DNA of 64,000 nt from Lineus longissimus (taxonomy: Eukaryota; Nemertea; Pilidiophora; Heteronemertea; Lineidae): positions 3,290,501-3,354,500 of the forward strand of contig NC_088313.1 of assembly GCF_910592395.1 (NCBI RefSeq). The letters run 5' to 3'. A model generated the notes under the pieces. The model was given only the letters and a program-made list of their open reading frames with translations, made no database searches and was not told where the DNA came from. Shown piece by piece: positions 1-12,237 of the stretch; the stretch's first letter is position 1, and each line of letters opens with the position of its first letter. The position numbers were made by a program, and so were the translations under genes.

Positions 1-543
1 TATAGCAAGAAAAACAAGCAGAAAAGCTGTACAAACGACACAGGAACGATTAAATTGCTCCCCGACTAGTTACCGAAGAGAAACCGTGGACTTGCACTTG
101 TCGGTAAATAAAGTGGTCTGTAATTGTTTAACATTCAAGACACGCATTTACCTTCTTGTTGATCAAACTTCAGTCAAACGTTAAAAACCTGCGTCAAGGA
201 ATATTGACAGATCAGTGATTTTGATATTTGGAATTCCAAACGATATCGGCAGAAGGCGCGGTAACACCGCGTGCGCCTTTATAGTTCCACCGCGATATGC
301 AGTCGCCGCCACGAGCGTAGCCAATCCACCGCGACCGGTCTCACAATATACGCGAGAATCAGTTGCTCGCACGCCAGTGTAGTGTCAGCAATGACAGAGA
401 ACGGTTAGAGAGACCATACGAAGTGGGACTAACGTGTAATATGCGACCTTAAGGCAATTGATGGATACATTCTCTCTGGATTTAACGTAAAAATGTGACA
501 GAAGGGATTTACTGTTTTTAATCGAGGATACTAACAATTCATC
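1..543 (+). promoter_or_regulatory. 5' flank and probable 5' UTR of the LRR-Ig gene
   Basis: This is the non-coding sequence upstream of the receptor start codon. The stretch from about 240 to 375 is visibly richer in G+C and CpG than the rest of the window and contains a CCAAT pentamer at 321-325, so it is a reasonable place for a proximal promoter. An imperfect hairpin sits at 253-279 (arms AAGGCGCGGT and ACCGCG..CCTT around AAC). I see no convincing TATA-box plus initiator pair at correct spacing, so no transcription start is assigned. An in-frame TAA at 532-534 closes the receptor frame before its ATG. Upstream non-coding exons cannot be excluded. Confidence 0.3.
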
Positions 544-1995
544 ATGTTCGGGGGAATCGAGGTGAGGGTGTTTACTTTTATATTGCTGTTACTGGTCCAG
601 CTCTCCGCGTCGGCGTTAGGCTGTCCAAAAACTTGCTTTTGTAATATGCTCAGTAAGATAGTTTACTGCTCACGGAAGGATTTACGGGCAATACCATTGG
701 GCATCCCCCGGGATGCAAGGCAGCTCAATTTGAACAATAACAATTTCGAAGTGGTAACACTAACACGAACAAATTTTTCAAGTTTTGGGCATTTGGAGCA
801 CTTGTATTTGAGTGATTGTGGTATCCGTGCCATCGAAGTTGGTACGTTCATTGACTTGTTAAATCTCAAATGGTTGGACTTGAGTAAAAACAAGATCAAG
901 GACATTCAGGATTTTACCTTTCGGGGGCTGAGTTTAGAACAGCTCTTCCTTAACGGTAATGATGGTCTTGTCATGCACAGGGACACGTTCAACGGACTGA
1001 AGGCACAAGGCCTTTACCTTCACCAGTGCGGTATCAAGGAGATTTCCCTGCAGGTTTTCCGGCCCATTAATGACTCTTTGAAGAACCTATGGCTGAATGA
1101 TAACAATATCAGACGGATAGGCCGCGAGATGCAATACATATTTACGTCACTCTCTCACTTGAGATTACACACGAACCCTTTACACTGCAATTGTAGAACC
1201 TCGTGGCTGAAACAGTACTACGACACCCACCTTGGGGTTTTTGAGGGTGCCCCAGCACCCAGCTGTGCCTCTCCCTCGCATACCCATAACCGTGGATTTA
1301 ACAGTCTGTCTCCGAGAGATTTCCGTTGCCAACCCCCAATATTCAACGACGTGGATCTCCTGTTTGCTAACGAAAACGGCATCCTTAGCTGCAGTGCTAG
1401 TGGAGACCCCGCACCAACGCTCTACTGGATCAAACCCAGCGGTGAGCGCAACGCGTACCCACCGCCCCAGGATGAGAATGCTGTGAGAACGGACGGAGTT
1501 ATGAAAATTGCACACGTGGAAGGGATTTATACGGGGAGTTACGAGTGTTTAGCAACAAACGCTGGCGGCAACGTCACATTGACACTTAACGTATCTTGGC
1601 CGAGAATAGAGAAACAAACAGTGATAAAATACATACAACCACCGCCACCCAAAACTGAAAAGCCAGTAACGACAGAGGATGGTTTTGGGGATGAAGATTC
1701 ACGGACAGTTGCGAAAGAGACTCCTGGAGTCATACTCACGCATAATAATAATAATGATATCTCAATAGAAAATAAGACATTTTCTATGATAGAACTAGTA
1801 GGTGCTGTGCTTGGAACGTTTGTCTTAACGTTGATTGTCTGTGTCATAGTCTTTCATTTAATGTATAGATTACGGGCAGGAAAAGTGCCGAGAAATAGAC
1901 TGGAGAATGGCTTCAAGCCGAAAGAGAATGTATATCTGGACAGGGTAGCCGACGAAGAAGCATACATGTACAAAGAAAATTACTCTCGGAGATGA
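544..1995 (+). CDS. LRR-Ig single-pass membrane receptor (Kekkon/LRRC4-like), single coding exon
   Basis: Intact 483-residue type I membrane protein, probably a neuronal or epithelial adhesion or co-receptor molecule. Visible in order: hydrophobic signal peptide (1-26); LRRNT cap with Cys27, 31, 33 and 42 (CPKTCFC..C); six to seven leucine-rich repeats from about 61 to 210 (LNLNNNNF, LYLSDCGI, LDLSKNKI, LFLNGNDGL, LYLHQCGI, LWLNDNNI, LRLHTNPL); LRRCT cap with Cys215, 217, 241 and 262; one Ig domain (about 264-352) with Cys283, Trp295 and Cys335 in a YECLATN context; a stalk with PPPP at 366-369 and Asn401-404; a transmembrane helix (about 417-441); a basic stop-transfer RLRAGK; and a 40-residue tail with NVYLD and YMY tyrosine motifs. 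Several NxS/T sequons lie in the ectodomain. The ATG directly precedes the signal peptide and an in-frame TAA lies at 532-534. The coding region has no intron, as in many LRR-Ig genes. The LRR-Ig class is sure; the orthology group is not. Confidence 0.93.
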   Translation: MFGGIEVRVFTFILLLLVQLSASALGCPKTCFCNMLSKIVYCSRKDLRAIPLGIPRDARQLNLNNNNFEVVTLTRTNFSSFGHLEHLYLSDCGIRAIEVGTFIDLLNLKWLDLSKNKIKDIQDFTFRGLSLEQLFLNGNDGLVMHRDTFNGLKAQGLYLHQCGIKEISLQVFRPINDSLKNLWLNDNNIRRIGREMQYIFTSLSHLRLHTNPLHCNCRTSWLKQYYDTHLGVFEGAPAPSCASPSHTHNRGFNSLSPRDFRCQPPIFNDVDLLFANENGILSCSASGDPAPTLYWIKPSGERNAYPPPQDENAVRTDGVMKIAHVEGIYTGSYECLATNAGGNVTLTLNVSWPRIEKQTVIKYIQPPPPKTEKPVTTEDGFGDEDSRTVAKETPGVILTHNNNNDISIENKTFSMIELVGAVLGTFVLTLIVCVIVFHLMYRLRAGKVPRNRLENGFKPKENVYLDRVADEEAYMYKENYSRR

Positions 1996-2244
1996 TGCAT
2001 ACCTTAAACTTGTTCTGTGATATGTTTCTGGCATGAATGAACAGTGCTTCGACGTGACTGTAATTCGATCTGATTGCTGCAAATTCGTATGCTAGATCCG
2101 TTCGTTATTTCATTACCAGCTGGCTTCATCACATTGCCATGGGCTAGCCGCAGCGTACGGTTAGAACTTTGCAGTCGAACACGAAGTCACGAAGCGCTAC
2201 ACCACGCGGGCCCTGCCGTGGTTTCTATAAAACTGCTGCACAAA

Positions 2245-2250
2245 ATTAAA
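2245..2250 (+). promoter_or_regulatory. Candidate polyadenylation signal ATTAAA
   Basis: ATTAAA, the common variant of the AATAAA poly(A) signal, lies 250 bases after the receptor stop codon. I see no AATAAA closer to the stop. A 3' UTR of about 260-280 bases would be plausible, but a longer one cannot be excluded. Confidence 0.3.
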
Positions 2251-5200
2251 ACTTGACGATTTAAATTCTCGGGAGGAACAGTTGCAAGGCTGACGGTGTA
2301 TTATACATTTCATTGCGGTTTGTCAAGACTTATTATGGCTGAGTTTATTGGGTTAAGACAAGCGGAAACGCACGCACGAAGCGGGTCAAGAGGTGCCAGC
2401 ATTGTTGCTTGAGGCCTCGTACGTGGTGGAGAGCATTTGGTCCACTCTCGGTACGGTCTGTTGCCCTTTAAGGACAGTGATCGATCATCTATCAGACTAC
2501 TTGATTCAACCTCCCGCAGCTCGACACAGTTCCATTCGCCAGTATCAATGCAATATCATACAGAGTCGATTGGAGGACGGTTCAGTTGTCACACTGCCCC
2601 CAGGAAAACTCGAGATCGAATTTTGTAGATGGATGTAAATGTCCTCTGATCGGCGATGGCGAAGTGCGCTGAATATGAAACCAATGAAGTATGCATTGGC
2701 AGATTATTAAACGCGGATTTCCTCAGGCTATATGTTGATAAAAGGAACGATTTCCAATATGAGGCAAAGTAAATGAGACCCTGCTAAGGATAAAGTTTGA
2801 AGTTAACTAAACTTTTCGAAATCGCACCCGTTGAACATTAGGATTGGCATCATTAAGAACACTTTCATCACTGGGACATCAGAGTGTTCATTGAAGACTG
2901 AACATTTCCGATCTAGATTTCTTTTCTTGAGTCTAGATTGCAACACGATCATCCACGTAAAGAACGTGAAGGAGGGAACATTTTAAAGTAATCTCGATGA
3001 GTCGGAGTAGAAATAGGCCAAGCCAATAGTGTTCTTTGGCAGGGAAAACACATGACTGGTTTCGTACATGTCGTATGCAACTCTTAACTGTGCCATCTTG
3101 TAAAATACTCTCGTTGAACCTGTTTGAAGTCATAGGAATAGTTCCCATTGCTAAAAAGATAGAAGGTCGTGCAGGATGTTTTTATCCTACTCGAAGACAC
3201 GAATTCCAGATCGTACACAATCTGGATGGCAGATAGATCTCAACAGTTTGACAAAGTGGATCAATTTATACGAAATATTGTACAGCTTAATGTAGATTAT
3301 CTCTTAGGGTAGCACTAGAATATGGCTCAAGGAGTTGGAGTGCACGGGAACCGGCATAATATACATGTAGTGTGTAGCACATGTAGCTGGACTCGAAGTG
3401 AAGTACATAAAGACGGGATGAGTACGAAGTGTAAATAACGACAAGGATATTCTTTATTGGATTAACGTTCCTGACTAGAAAGGGTATGTCTGAAACTTTT
3501 TTTATTGGTAATTTTAAGCCTCGATGCAACTATCCGAACGTGGAATCTGGTGTAAAGACTCCATATTAATAAGTCACAAAGGGATTTTTCATCAGCCAAT
3601 TAGGGCTCCATCATTATAGACCTGTGAACACCGTCAAGCAATCAGTGGGGTAGTTTCAAAGACGTGCTAAACGAGTGACTCACAACCAGACGCAGAATTA
3701 CTTCATTTTCAGTTTAATGGCGTCGAAAGGACCCTTGAGAAAAAACTGCGTTGCAGTGCAGCGTTTAGTGATTGTCATCCAAAACCAAAACTGTCGCAAG
3801 AGCTAATATCTTGGGGCTTATCATGGATGAATTAATTCCTAGATTAGCAAAACCTAAAAGGGTATTTTGATTGCCACACGAAAGCTCAAAGACACTTGAT
3901 GGTATTGTGAGATTATCTCACCTTGCCCTTAGAGTGTGAGACCGGATTATGGGTAGATGTTGAAGGTATTGTCTTGCAATTGTCAAATGGCTATACCAAT
4001 ACCCCTGATGGAGGGACTTTTGATGGCATTCCGTTGGAAGAAGTGTTGTACACCCGAGAAAACAAGACACCCAGATTCATCTTCAAACTGCTGAAACCAC
4101 TCACGTTTTCTGAAAGTACTCTTAGTGTAAAATGTACCTATCGCTCCTGTATATACACTTGTCTTGAAGGTATGAACTTGTAACTGTATTGTGTGATGTT
4201 TAGGAGCTGTAGCATGCCTTAGGGGATGAGGAATTCATTGTACCACATGTACCAAAAGCTGTAAAAAAACATCCTGGCACGTCGAAGGAATCCGAAATTG
4301 TATTGGCGAAGCTACTGAAAAAGCCGCTTTCACTCATCCTGACTAGTTTGAATGACTGCACCTGCCTAGTTGTTGGAAAAACCTCATTTGAAGGCTACAA
4401 CAGACATGCCGGACGGCCGGTGGAGAAAAACATCTAGCTGATACCCAATGTGCTAATAATGTGCTATATACGTAGAAATGTAGAGATTTTTCGAGAAAAA
4501 AAACACGCTGAAGGTTCGCTCGATTGCTGCTAACCAATAATACACGAGCGAGTCCAATGATTATATACTTATATTTGCTACTACTACAAAACAAAATAAA
4601 CCAACATTGTTAAATTCAAGTTTCCCAACCTTGAAACATGCTGCAAAAGAGTATAATGGTGATGACCGCACTTTCTATGTGTCTACACAAGAGAAAAGGA
4701 GGGAAACTCTTTCATGCATTGATTATACATGCTGTGTATTCACAATTTGGCTGCACAACTATCACTGATGCTTGATACCACAGAAAGGCAGCTCATTATT
4801 CATGCTCGGCGCTAAAACATGCGATCAACTCAGACAATTACTTCCCCCCTGCCAAAGGCAACCCGCAGAGACATTAAACCCATGCTGTTGTGAACCAGCG
4901 CAATACTTCCACGGGGACACCAGTGTGTTAAACGTGCACATGGAATGCTAATGTGCCCCGAGTTTGCACTGTAATGACTACTCAAAAAACCCATGCCATT
5001 AATATCTCTTTACTAATTCATAAAGGATCATTTTATATCCAGTTAATTAGGTTGTTTTGGCTTTTTGACAATAGGTTGGGATCTTTTTCACAACTCTCAG
5101 CTTTCTGTTTTGGAGCAGTCATAAACATTGCAACGCTGAGTCACTTCTTGTAATATTTGGCTGACAAGGTACAAACATTGCCAACTATCGTATTATAGTA

Positions 5201-8200
5201 AATTTCCAGGAGGCAAACATGAGTCGTAGCAAAGCAACATTTCACTGAGATGGGTTTCAGAACAACGAAAAGAACGAATGTTCAGTATCAGAATTCAACA
5301 ATGAACACTTTAAAATTCAAAGGTCAACAACTAGAGAAAAATCACCTAGAGCTGCACTGAAAGGCATAAATTCGATACAGACTTCAAAACAGAAAGGTTT
5401 AACCTTCAAAATCATTTCACCCTCGACCGACTTTTGTACTTATCCTAACACAGCTGCTAACAGTGCATTGTAAAGCCACAGTGATGTTGAGTAACTTGAA
5501 GTGGGATATTTGAAATCGTCGCCTTTATATGAATTGGAGACAACCTCATTTAAAAAAGCATCGATTTAATACTTCACATAGTTGGATCAAACATCAAATG
5601 GAGAATAATATGTATGTATTCAAGTGTATCGTATGTGAAATGCAGGTTAGAATCAAAAATCCGCCGCCGCGCAAAATGGAATCATTTGTGCAGGCGTTGG
5701 AGTAAACAGGTGCGCGCGTAATGAGTTGTAACACGACAGACAAAACAGAGTAATGTACTTGTGATTACCGTCATACTGAGACTGTCTCCTGTCGCAACCA
5801 GACAAGTCCAGGTCCTGGACATATTGTACCACAGCGCCATCTATCGTATTGTCAAAGAACTCTTTCTTTGGACTGCTGTTATTCGTCGTTGCGCTTTCAT
5901 GCTTCCACCACCAGTGAATTTTAGTCACCGTCTTATTGTATTGTTGTGGTACGAAAATCGCTTTGAATTGAGATGAGACATTTGAGAAATGATTGCTGTA
6001 CACCGCTAAAGGCCTGACTGCATATTAACTGAAGTTAATGATTCAAAATTGCACTCGTGCTTCCAAGGTACCCACAAGGCATAATCTTTATGAACCGTCA
6101 ACGACGACTACGTTCAACTTTAAATCAACAAATGGCATATTCTGTTAAGTTTTAGTTCAACTGAAACTCTCAAACTGCTGAATTTACTTTTGGCTTTAAC
6201 AGTCATGACGCTTCGAATGCTACAAAGTTTTTACCTTCTGAATTTATAAGTATTTGGCGACCACTGAACTTGACTTATTATGTTGCTCCTCGGCTGATGT
6301 AGGATAAAGAAATGATCGTATAACAGCGTGATAACTTTGTCACACGATCTCAGAAACAAAGCCAACAACAGCGTGAAGGTAAAAACAGACTTTACCTTCT
6401 TACTGGCAAAACGTCACTGGCAAAAACGATGTGCTTGCATGTAGTGTGATGAGTCGCTTATGCCGCTGGCAGCTGGGCGTGTCGAAAAACCAAGAACAAT
6501 CCGCAGTTAAATTGCAAACAGCTTCGTCATCTTAGGAAACCCGACTACACTAATCCATTCCTGTATCGCCTGGGGCAGTATTGGTTTTTACATGAAAAAT
6601 TACCGATAGAGCACGGGCGGGCACCGGCCACCGTGGTCTTAACTCGCAGGATTAGTCCCCACATCGTCTCGACTCGGAACAGGTCGCAATATGAAGAAAT
6701 CCAGGTTTAAGATGCAGAGCGTACCCCGATCAATGCAACGGTACATTTTGAATATCGACCAGGGGACTCTCTGTGGATAAAACGACACGGCTTCAACGGC
6801 AGGCACGTCTCGGAATTTTATTTACACTCTCCGGACAGCTTTGTAAATTCCCCCTGTTAGGTTTCTTGTCCGTGTTGATTTATAGATGGATGGCGAATCC
6901 ACACTCGCTTGGCTTGTCGTCAGTCAAAAGAGGAAATCCTGATGTTCACTGAGATCTGATCTCGTGAGACCAGGAGATAGGATCTTGAGAAATGAAGAAT
7001 CGGTGGATGAGCTCTGTATTGACATTTCTGATGCCAGTGAGCGTAATTTACAAGCCAATAACTCTGCGGACGTGACTATACTGATCCATATATTGGCATT
7101 CATGTAGCTACGACTTTCGTTCAGATTTGCTTGGCTTTGTTCAAAAATATTATAAGTCAATAACTTTAACCCCTACATACATGGCGTGAAAGAATGATCC
7201 GTCGCGTTTTCAATATATAAGCTTACAATGTATTGCCGATGCCTAAGTCATTTTCAGAAATACTCGAGAAGCTGAGCCACCTTACCTCTCTGGGCCTCTT
7301 TCATTGGTATGATACGTAAGAAACGTCAACTCAAATGCCCAATACACCCGTATTTACAATCTGACATATATCAATACTAGAACACAGTATGTTGATATGC
7401 TACAGTAGCCCACACGACCAAACATCTGTGAGTACTCAAACGGATTAACAAATAAAAAATACATCCCCGAGAGCAGGTCGTTTACTTACTACGGCAGAGG
7501 AATGTCCGTGTTGTGAATAACGACATGGTAATAGTGTTATATTAGGGATTCCGTCGTGACTATTTCCCCATTTCTCAGTCACGGCCGTCCGAGTCTGCCA
7601 GGCGAACTGCTCCAAATTACCCCGCCGTGTAGCAATGGGATGGTAAGGCTGATTGAACACACTGTTGGGAGTTCATGAAGCTGATATATTTGTGGCGAAT
7701 GTTGGTTGGATCGTTGCGTCCAACACCAAAATGAACTTTTTGTCTCTTTATGAAAAGATATAACAATATATCATCCGATTTGACCCCGCTGAGGTTTCCC
7801 GTGATTTGAAACAAAAAAGCAGTAAAAAAGGTTAAAAACGGAAATTCGGGCAAAACCGCATCTTGAAATCGGCCCTAGTCAATTGAACAACACATTTCGA
7901 TTTCTCTTCTATACTGAACACAAGCCTTTATAGTGTTGCAGGCAGAGTGATGACAAGTACAGCACTATGCCATCATATTTGCGGCTAACGGTCATGACAG
8001 TCTGTCACTTTATAGACAAAATCGTTACAGTTTCACTGCTTCACGAATCCGCTGATAGGCAATGTAAAGAAAGGGTTATTGTGATTGGTGACAAGTGGCA
8101 CTATACCGTCTTATATTTGACTGACTCGTGATAAATTAAAAGAGGCACCCAATTCTCAACCTACCCTACACTGCGCTGGATCCAGGATGGACTAATTGAC

Positions 8201-8988
8201 AGGCGAGAGTCATATCACTCTGATAGAAACGTGTAATTAGCAATTACGCTTCGCACGGAAGCAGGTCGCTTGGTTACTATTTAGAATACGTAATCAACAT
8301 TTCACATTCATTTTGAGATGAAGGCAAATGTGTATAATTATCTTAACGAAATTGCAAGTGCGAGAATCGGAAGCGTCGTAATGTACGAAATGGATGGTAG
8401 TAGGAAAGATGCAAATGAAAATATTCTGTGTTTCCATGAATACTTCGCAGATTGCAAGATGTGCCAATCTGCCAAGCACAGTCAAAGCCAATGTGTTTCT
8501 GCATGCATTCATATGTCAAGCTCCTCGGTGAAGTTTTGCCAGTGCCACTATTTTGCTGAAATTGCCGCATTTGTCGTAATTACTCGCCTCAATTCACGTG
8601 CAGAACTCAAAGACACTAAAGACATTCAGGTGCCCAGTTATAAATGAGGCTGTGCAATTATGTCTCACATGGTAGATGTCATTAGCAAACCAGATGAAAT
8701 GCACGAGTTACCATGTCATGTCTCGATACCATGAGACTATCGCTTGGATTTTGAATAATTCATTTACTGCTGGTGGTGATAAACCAATATGAGCCAATTC
8801 GCTAGGCTGTGTGTGGTGATAAGCCCAACATAGACCAAGTTGGATCGTTCTCTCCAAGTCCATATAAAAGCGATAATGGTGATATCTCCTGCTGAGCAGA
8901 AAGCGCCCGGGTTTAACGCAGTGGAAGCGATGTTGATGAACCGTGTGAATAACCAAGACAATGGATATAGAGCACTGATCAATAGTAG
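2251..8988. other. Intergenic DNA, no gene recognised
   Basis: About 6.7 kb of AT-rich sequence. Open frames here are short, often overlap others on the opposite strand and match no family I know. The only stretches with somewhat protein-like composition are two adjacent plus-strand frames without good ATG starts, 3923-4183 and 4216-4434, treated under findings. An ATG-started 109-codon frame at 8318-8647 has no recognisable motif. No repeat, RNA gene or mobile element is evident. Confidence 0.5.
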
Positions 8989-9065
8989 CCGCAGTTTCGC
9001 ATCCGAGAATCTTGTGGATTCTCAGCTAGTCACGCGAGATTTGAACTCGTGCTGTGAAACTGCGG
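8989..9065. other. Potential three-way-junction or hairpin structure
   Basis: An outer inverted repeat pairs 8989-9001 (CCGCAGTTTCGCA) with 9053-9065 (TGTGAAACTGCGG): 13 pairs, one of them G-T. It encloses two hairpins. The first is GAGAATC/GATTCTC with loop TTGTG (9005-9023). The second is CGCGAG/CTCGTG with a 7-base loop (9033-9051). On the minus strand the second hairpin reads like a tRNA T-arm, with loop TTCAAAT, but the order of arms is wrong for a tRNA and no D- or anticodon arm is present. It could be a structured RNA, a tiny foldback transposon or chance. Confidence 0.4.
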
Positions 9066-12059
9066 TATAATAGAATCTAACAATACGTTATCGATTTGAA
9101 TGATTGGAAACTGTTCGATCCTGATCATAATCATGATAATGGGGATATTGAAGTAACGCGTCGTCGAGAGTGAATTTGGAGGATAATGGGCACTTGCGTG
9201 TGTGTAGGCGAGTATGTAAGTCACATACAGTAAGCGAAAAATATCAATATCTAAGAGCATCTAAGCATAGATGGATGTAGCTTGTAAAGTAAGCAAATAA
9301 AATAATAAGTGGTAATGAAAGTAATCGTATCAAGAAAAATGACAGTTGACATTTTACTAGGTAAAAATTGACGTATAAAATTGATGAAATATCACATTAG
9401 TGCAAATGGAAGCTTTATTGTAATGGCATCGAAATGTCCTCATTTACCTTAAAGCTATTAAACCGATCGCGAAGACATCAATCATTTAAGTAAACGCTTG
9501 AAACTGATACATTAAACCAATATAAAGCCATTTAAAAATATACGAGGACTTTAAGCTTGTGGGCGTTCTGAAGCGACTCTCGTAGGGAACGCTGCGTATC
9601 TGGTAGGCAAATCTGTCATCGGAGGCAGATATAAGTGAATTTACCTAGACTGTAAATCAGCTTATTTTGATGGCCTGTTTTTGCTTCGCCGTGGCATAAA
9701 CATCAACATGATAAAGCAGTTTGTAATGCACGGGGATGCTGAGGTTTAAAATGCAACTCGATAACAAACTAAGACACCATGGGAAAGATAACCTCGTTTT
9801 GTGGCTCAGCCGGGTTACACCGGTGCGGGGGAACACGCCAATTGCAATTACCCTTGGGACTGTGTTCTGTCACTAATTGTTATTGGCACTGCATAGCATG
9901 ACAAAGAAATTTGACGCCAGGTTTCTCGGTAACACTGTTTGGATATCATCGCGACTTATCATGATATTTTGATCTTCGTGATATCGAGGGGACCTTTGGG
10001 ACATTGTGGTTTTTATAAACTTCTTTTGGCTGTGAGTTCTGATCAAGATAAATCCCGAAAGTTTTCTTCTACGTGAAGTGAACATTCATTACAGGTTGTG
10101 ACCTCTTGGTCGAGTAGAGAGAGATGTTCAAGAATGGAGTATCTTAAGTCTCCGCCAGGAATACTCCCGTGTCATAGCTTGCACGACAACAGCCGTGTGG
10201 GAAATTTAGCCTCGAGTGCAAGTCTGTTTGTAAGTAGCCTACATGAACATTATGAGTGTCATTTTGTAATTATATTTGATTTGAAATCAACTAAACCGGG
10301 TCAACTGTATATCACTTTAAGCAATTTGTATGAGGTGTCATGATCAATACACAGCTAAACCAGGTTAGTTAGTCAAATCTGGATTTAAATGATCAGCAGT
10401 TATCTGTTTTACTTTTTTTCTCCAGCTGATAGAGGTACAGCGGGAGGAAGTATTTGCTTTACCATTGATACTTTTAGTTTATTCTTCCAAATAATTTCTT
10501 AACCAATGACGGCGCGAATTAAGGGTGTTTTACATGTATGTCATACGCAGAATCTGACTATCCTGTTCTCGTCTGTCACGCGATACTGCCTTTTAGATTT
10601 GGCATTGCTTTTACATGATGAGTAATATTTCAGACATTTACCATTTTGCCAAAGTTGAAACATGTTTTAAAAAACTCCGTATAGTGACATTTCGTAATCG
10701 AAGATTTAAAGACGAATTGATGTCATACGAGAATGATGCACTTTAAGAACAGACATCAACTTTGAATAGACTGTAATGGGGTTTTAAGATAATCACAAGC
10801 GATTATGTACATGTACAGTGTTTTGATTATTATGTAATTGTACTTCAGAATGATTGCTCCCCAGCAAATATGTCATTGTTGATGCCTCGATCCTTTGGAT
10901 CGTTCTCGAAAAGAGATAGCGAAAATTTATGATTGATACGCCTACGTGGGTATCGAGTTAAAAGCCTCGCTCATCCGTCGGTATGATTATATTTTTCTCG
11001 CCTCAGATATCCTTATTTGCATTCTATGCCAAAGGTATAATTTGGAATTTTGTTTGATGTCAGTTGTCACGTATCGATCGATAATGCTTTGTAGTGGACG
11101 CCATGACAATGTCCATCTTGGTTTCATCACGGCAATTACTGTTTTTTTTCTTTACCTAAAGGCTACATACAGCAAATCAAGCTTTGAAGTTATTGACTAT
11201 CGATGTTTTTTTCAGAGATGATCTGTGAAAATAGTACATGAACTATAAAATCGTAGTCTCCTGATAACATTGACAGTTTTACGAATCTGTAGGCTGGAAT
11301 AGAATTTGCAAGTACATGTACAGACATTTGAGACGTCTCCCGATTATTTGATCAACTTTGTACTGATTACTACTTCGCTGAGTAGATCATTCTAGTTTCG
11401 AGATAATTATTCGCTGACATTTTAGTAGCGATAAATTGACATGATACCCATTAAGTCGCAACCCATGACGCCAACTTATTTACAGGGTGCACCAACTGCA
11501 ATTGATTGTTTTCTTATTACGACAGCACAATAATATGCAAAATGTACTTTGATACTGAAGCTGATGTACCATTAGGCATCCCAGAAGAAGAAATATCTGA
11601 CATTAGGCATGATTTCAAATCCTAAAAATTCTATAAATTAAAACGGAGGGAGGCCTACTTCGCCCATATCCCACTATGGCACTTAAAACGTGTTCAACCC
11701 TACCACTGTTATATGAATGACACAGCACGCACCATGGACTCGTATTCACTTTTTAAATGATTTTATTTATGACAAACCATTTCAACGATGCCCCGCAGCT
11801 CGCTGGCAATTTCAAATTAATTTCCAAATATTGTGAAATCTACTTGGCTCTACTCGCAGTACACGTCACTTTTGGAACTAATATTTTGTCTTCGGACAAA
11901 GACGCTTTGTGCGGCCCTTCCGGATATGAAATACTGCACAACCATACTTGATTTAATTAGCTTTTAAAAGCTGAAGTAGCTGATTGTATTCATTTCGATA
12001 TTGTGTTCTTTTGTTGTTCGTATTTGAGAAAGCGTGATTGCACACTTTGATGGAAACTA
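9066..12059. other. Intergenic DNA, nothing recognised
   Basis: About 3 kb of AT-rich sequence. It contains scattered ACATGTA words (for example around 10531, 10808 and 11313) and short open frames without recognisable motifs. No gene, RNA or complete mobile element can be supported. Confidence 0.5.
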
Positions 12060-12237
12060 CAGTGGAACCTCCCTTAGCAGATACCTCTCTATAAAGGACA
12101 ACCTCTCTAACAGGGACACTAGTTTTGGTCCCAAATTGGTTGTTTCCATTCAATTTGACATCTCTAATCAGGACACCTCTCTATCAAGGACAACACTTGT
12201 CGATCCCGGGGGTGTCCGTAATAGAGAGGTTCAACTG
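12060..12237. mobile_element. pogo/Tc1-mariner-type MITE, copy 1
   Basis: A 178-bp element starts CAGTGGAACCTC and ends GAGGTTCAACTG, so its ends are inverted copies (CAGTKGAACCTC). It is preceded by TA and followed by CA, a decayed TA target duplication. The inside is made of degenerate repeats of CCTCTCTAAYCAGGACA type. Terminal CAGT..GAACCTC with a TA target is typical of the pogo/Tigger branch of Tc1-mariner elements. It has no transposase and must have moved in trans. A second, more decayed copy lies at 15314. Confidence 0.75.

Noticed and set aside
520-545. Splice acceptor just before the receptor ATG (TACTAAC branch-like motif at about 529)
   Set aside because: No AG dinucleotide follows between the motif and the ATG, so no acceptor is available there.
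8318-8647. 109-codon ATG-started open frame, cysteine-containing
   Set aside because: No recognisable domain, no signal peptide, and overlapping open frames of similar size on the other strand; such lengths occur by chance in a window this large.
9005-9065. Functional tRNA or hammerhead ribozyme in the folded region
   Set aside because: The T-arm-like hairpin is present but the D- and anticodon arms are missing and the arm order is wrong; the joining segments lack the CUGANGA and GAAA core of a hammerhead.
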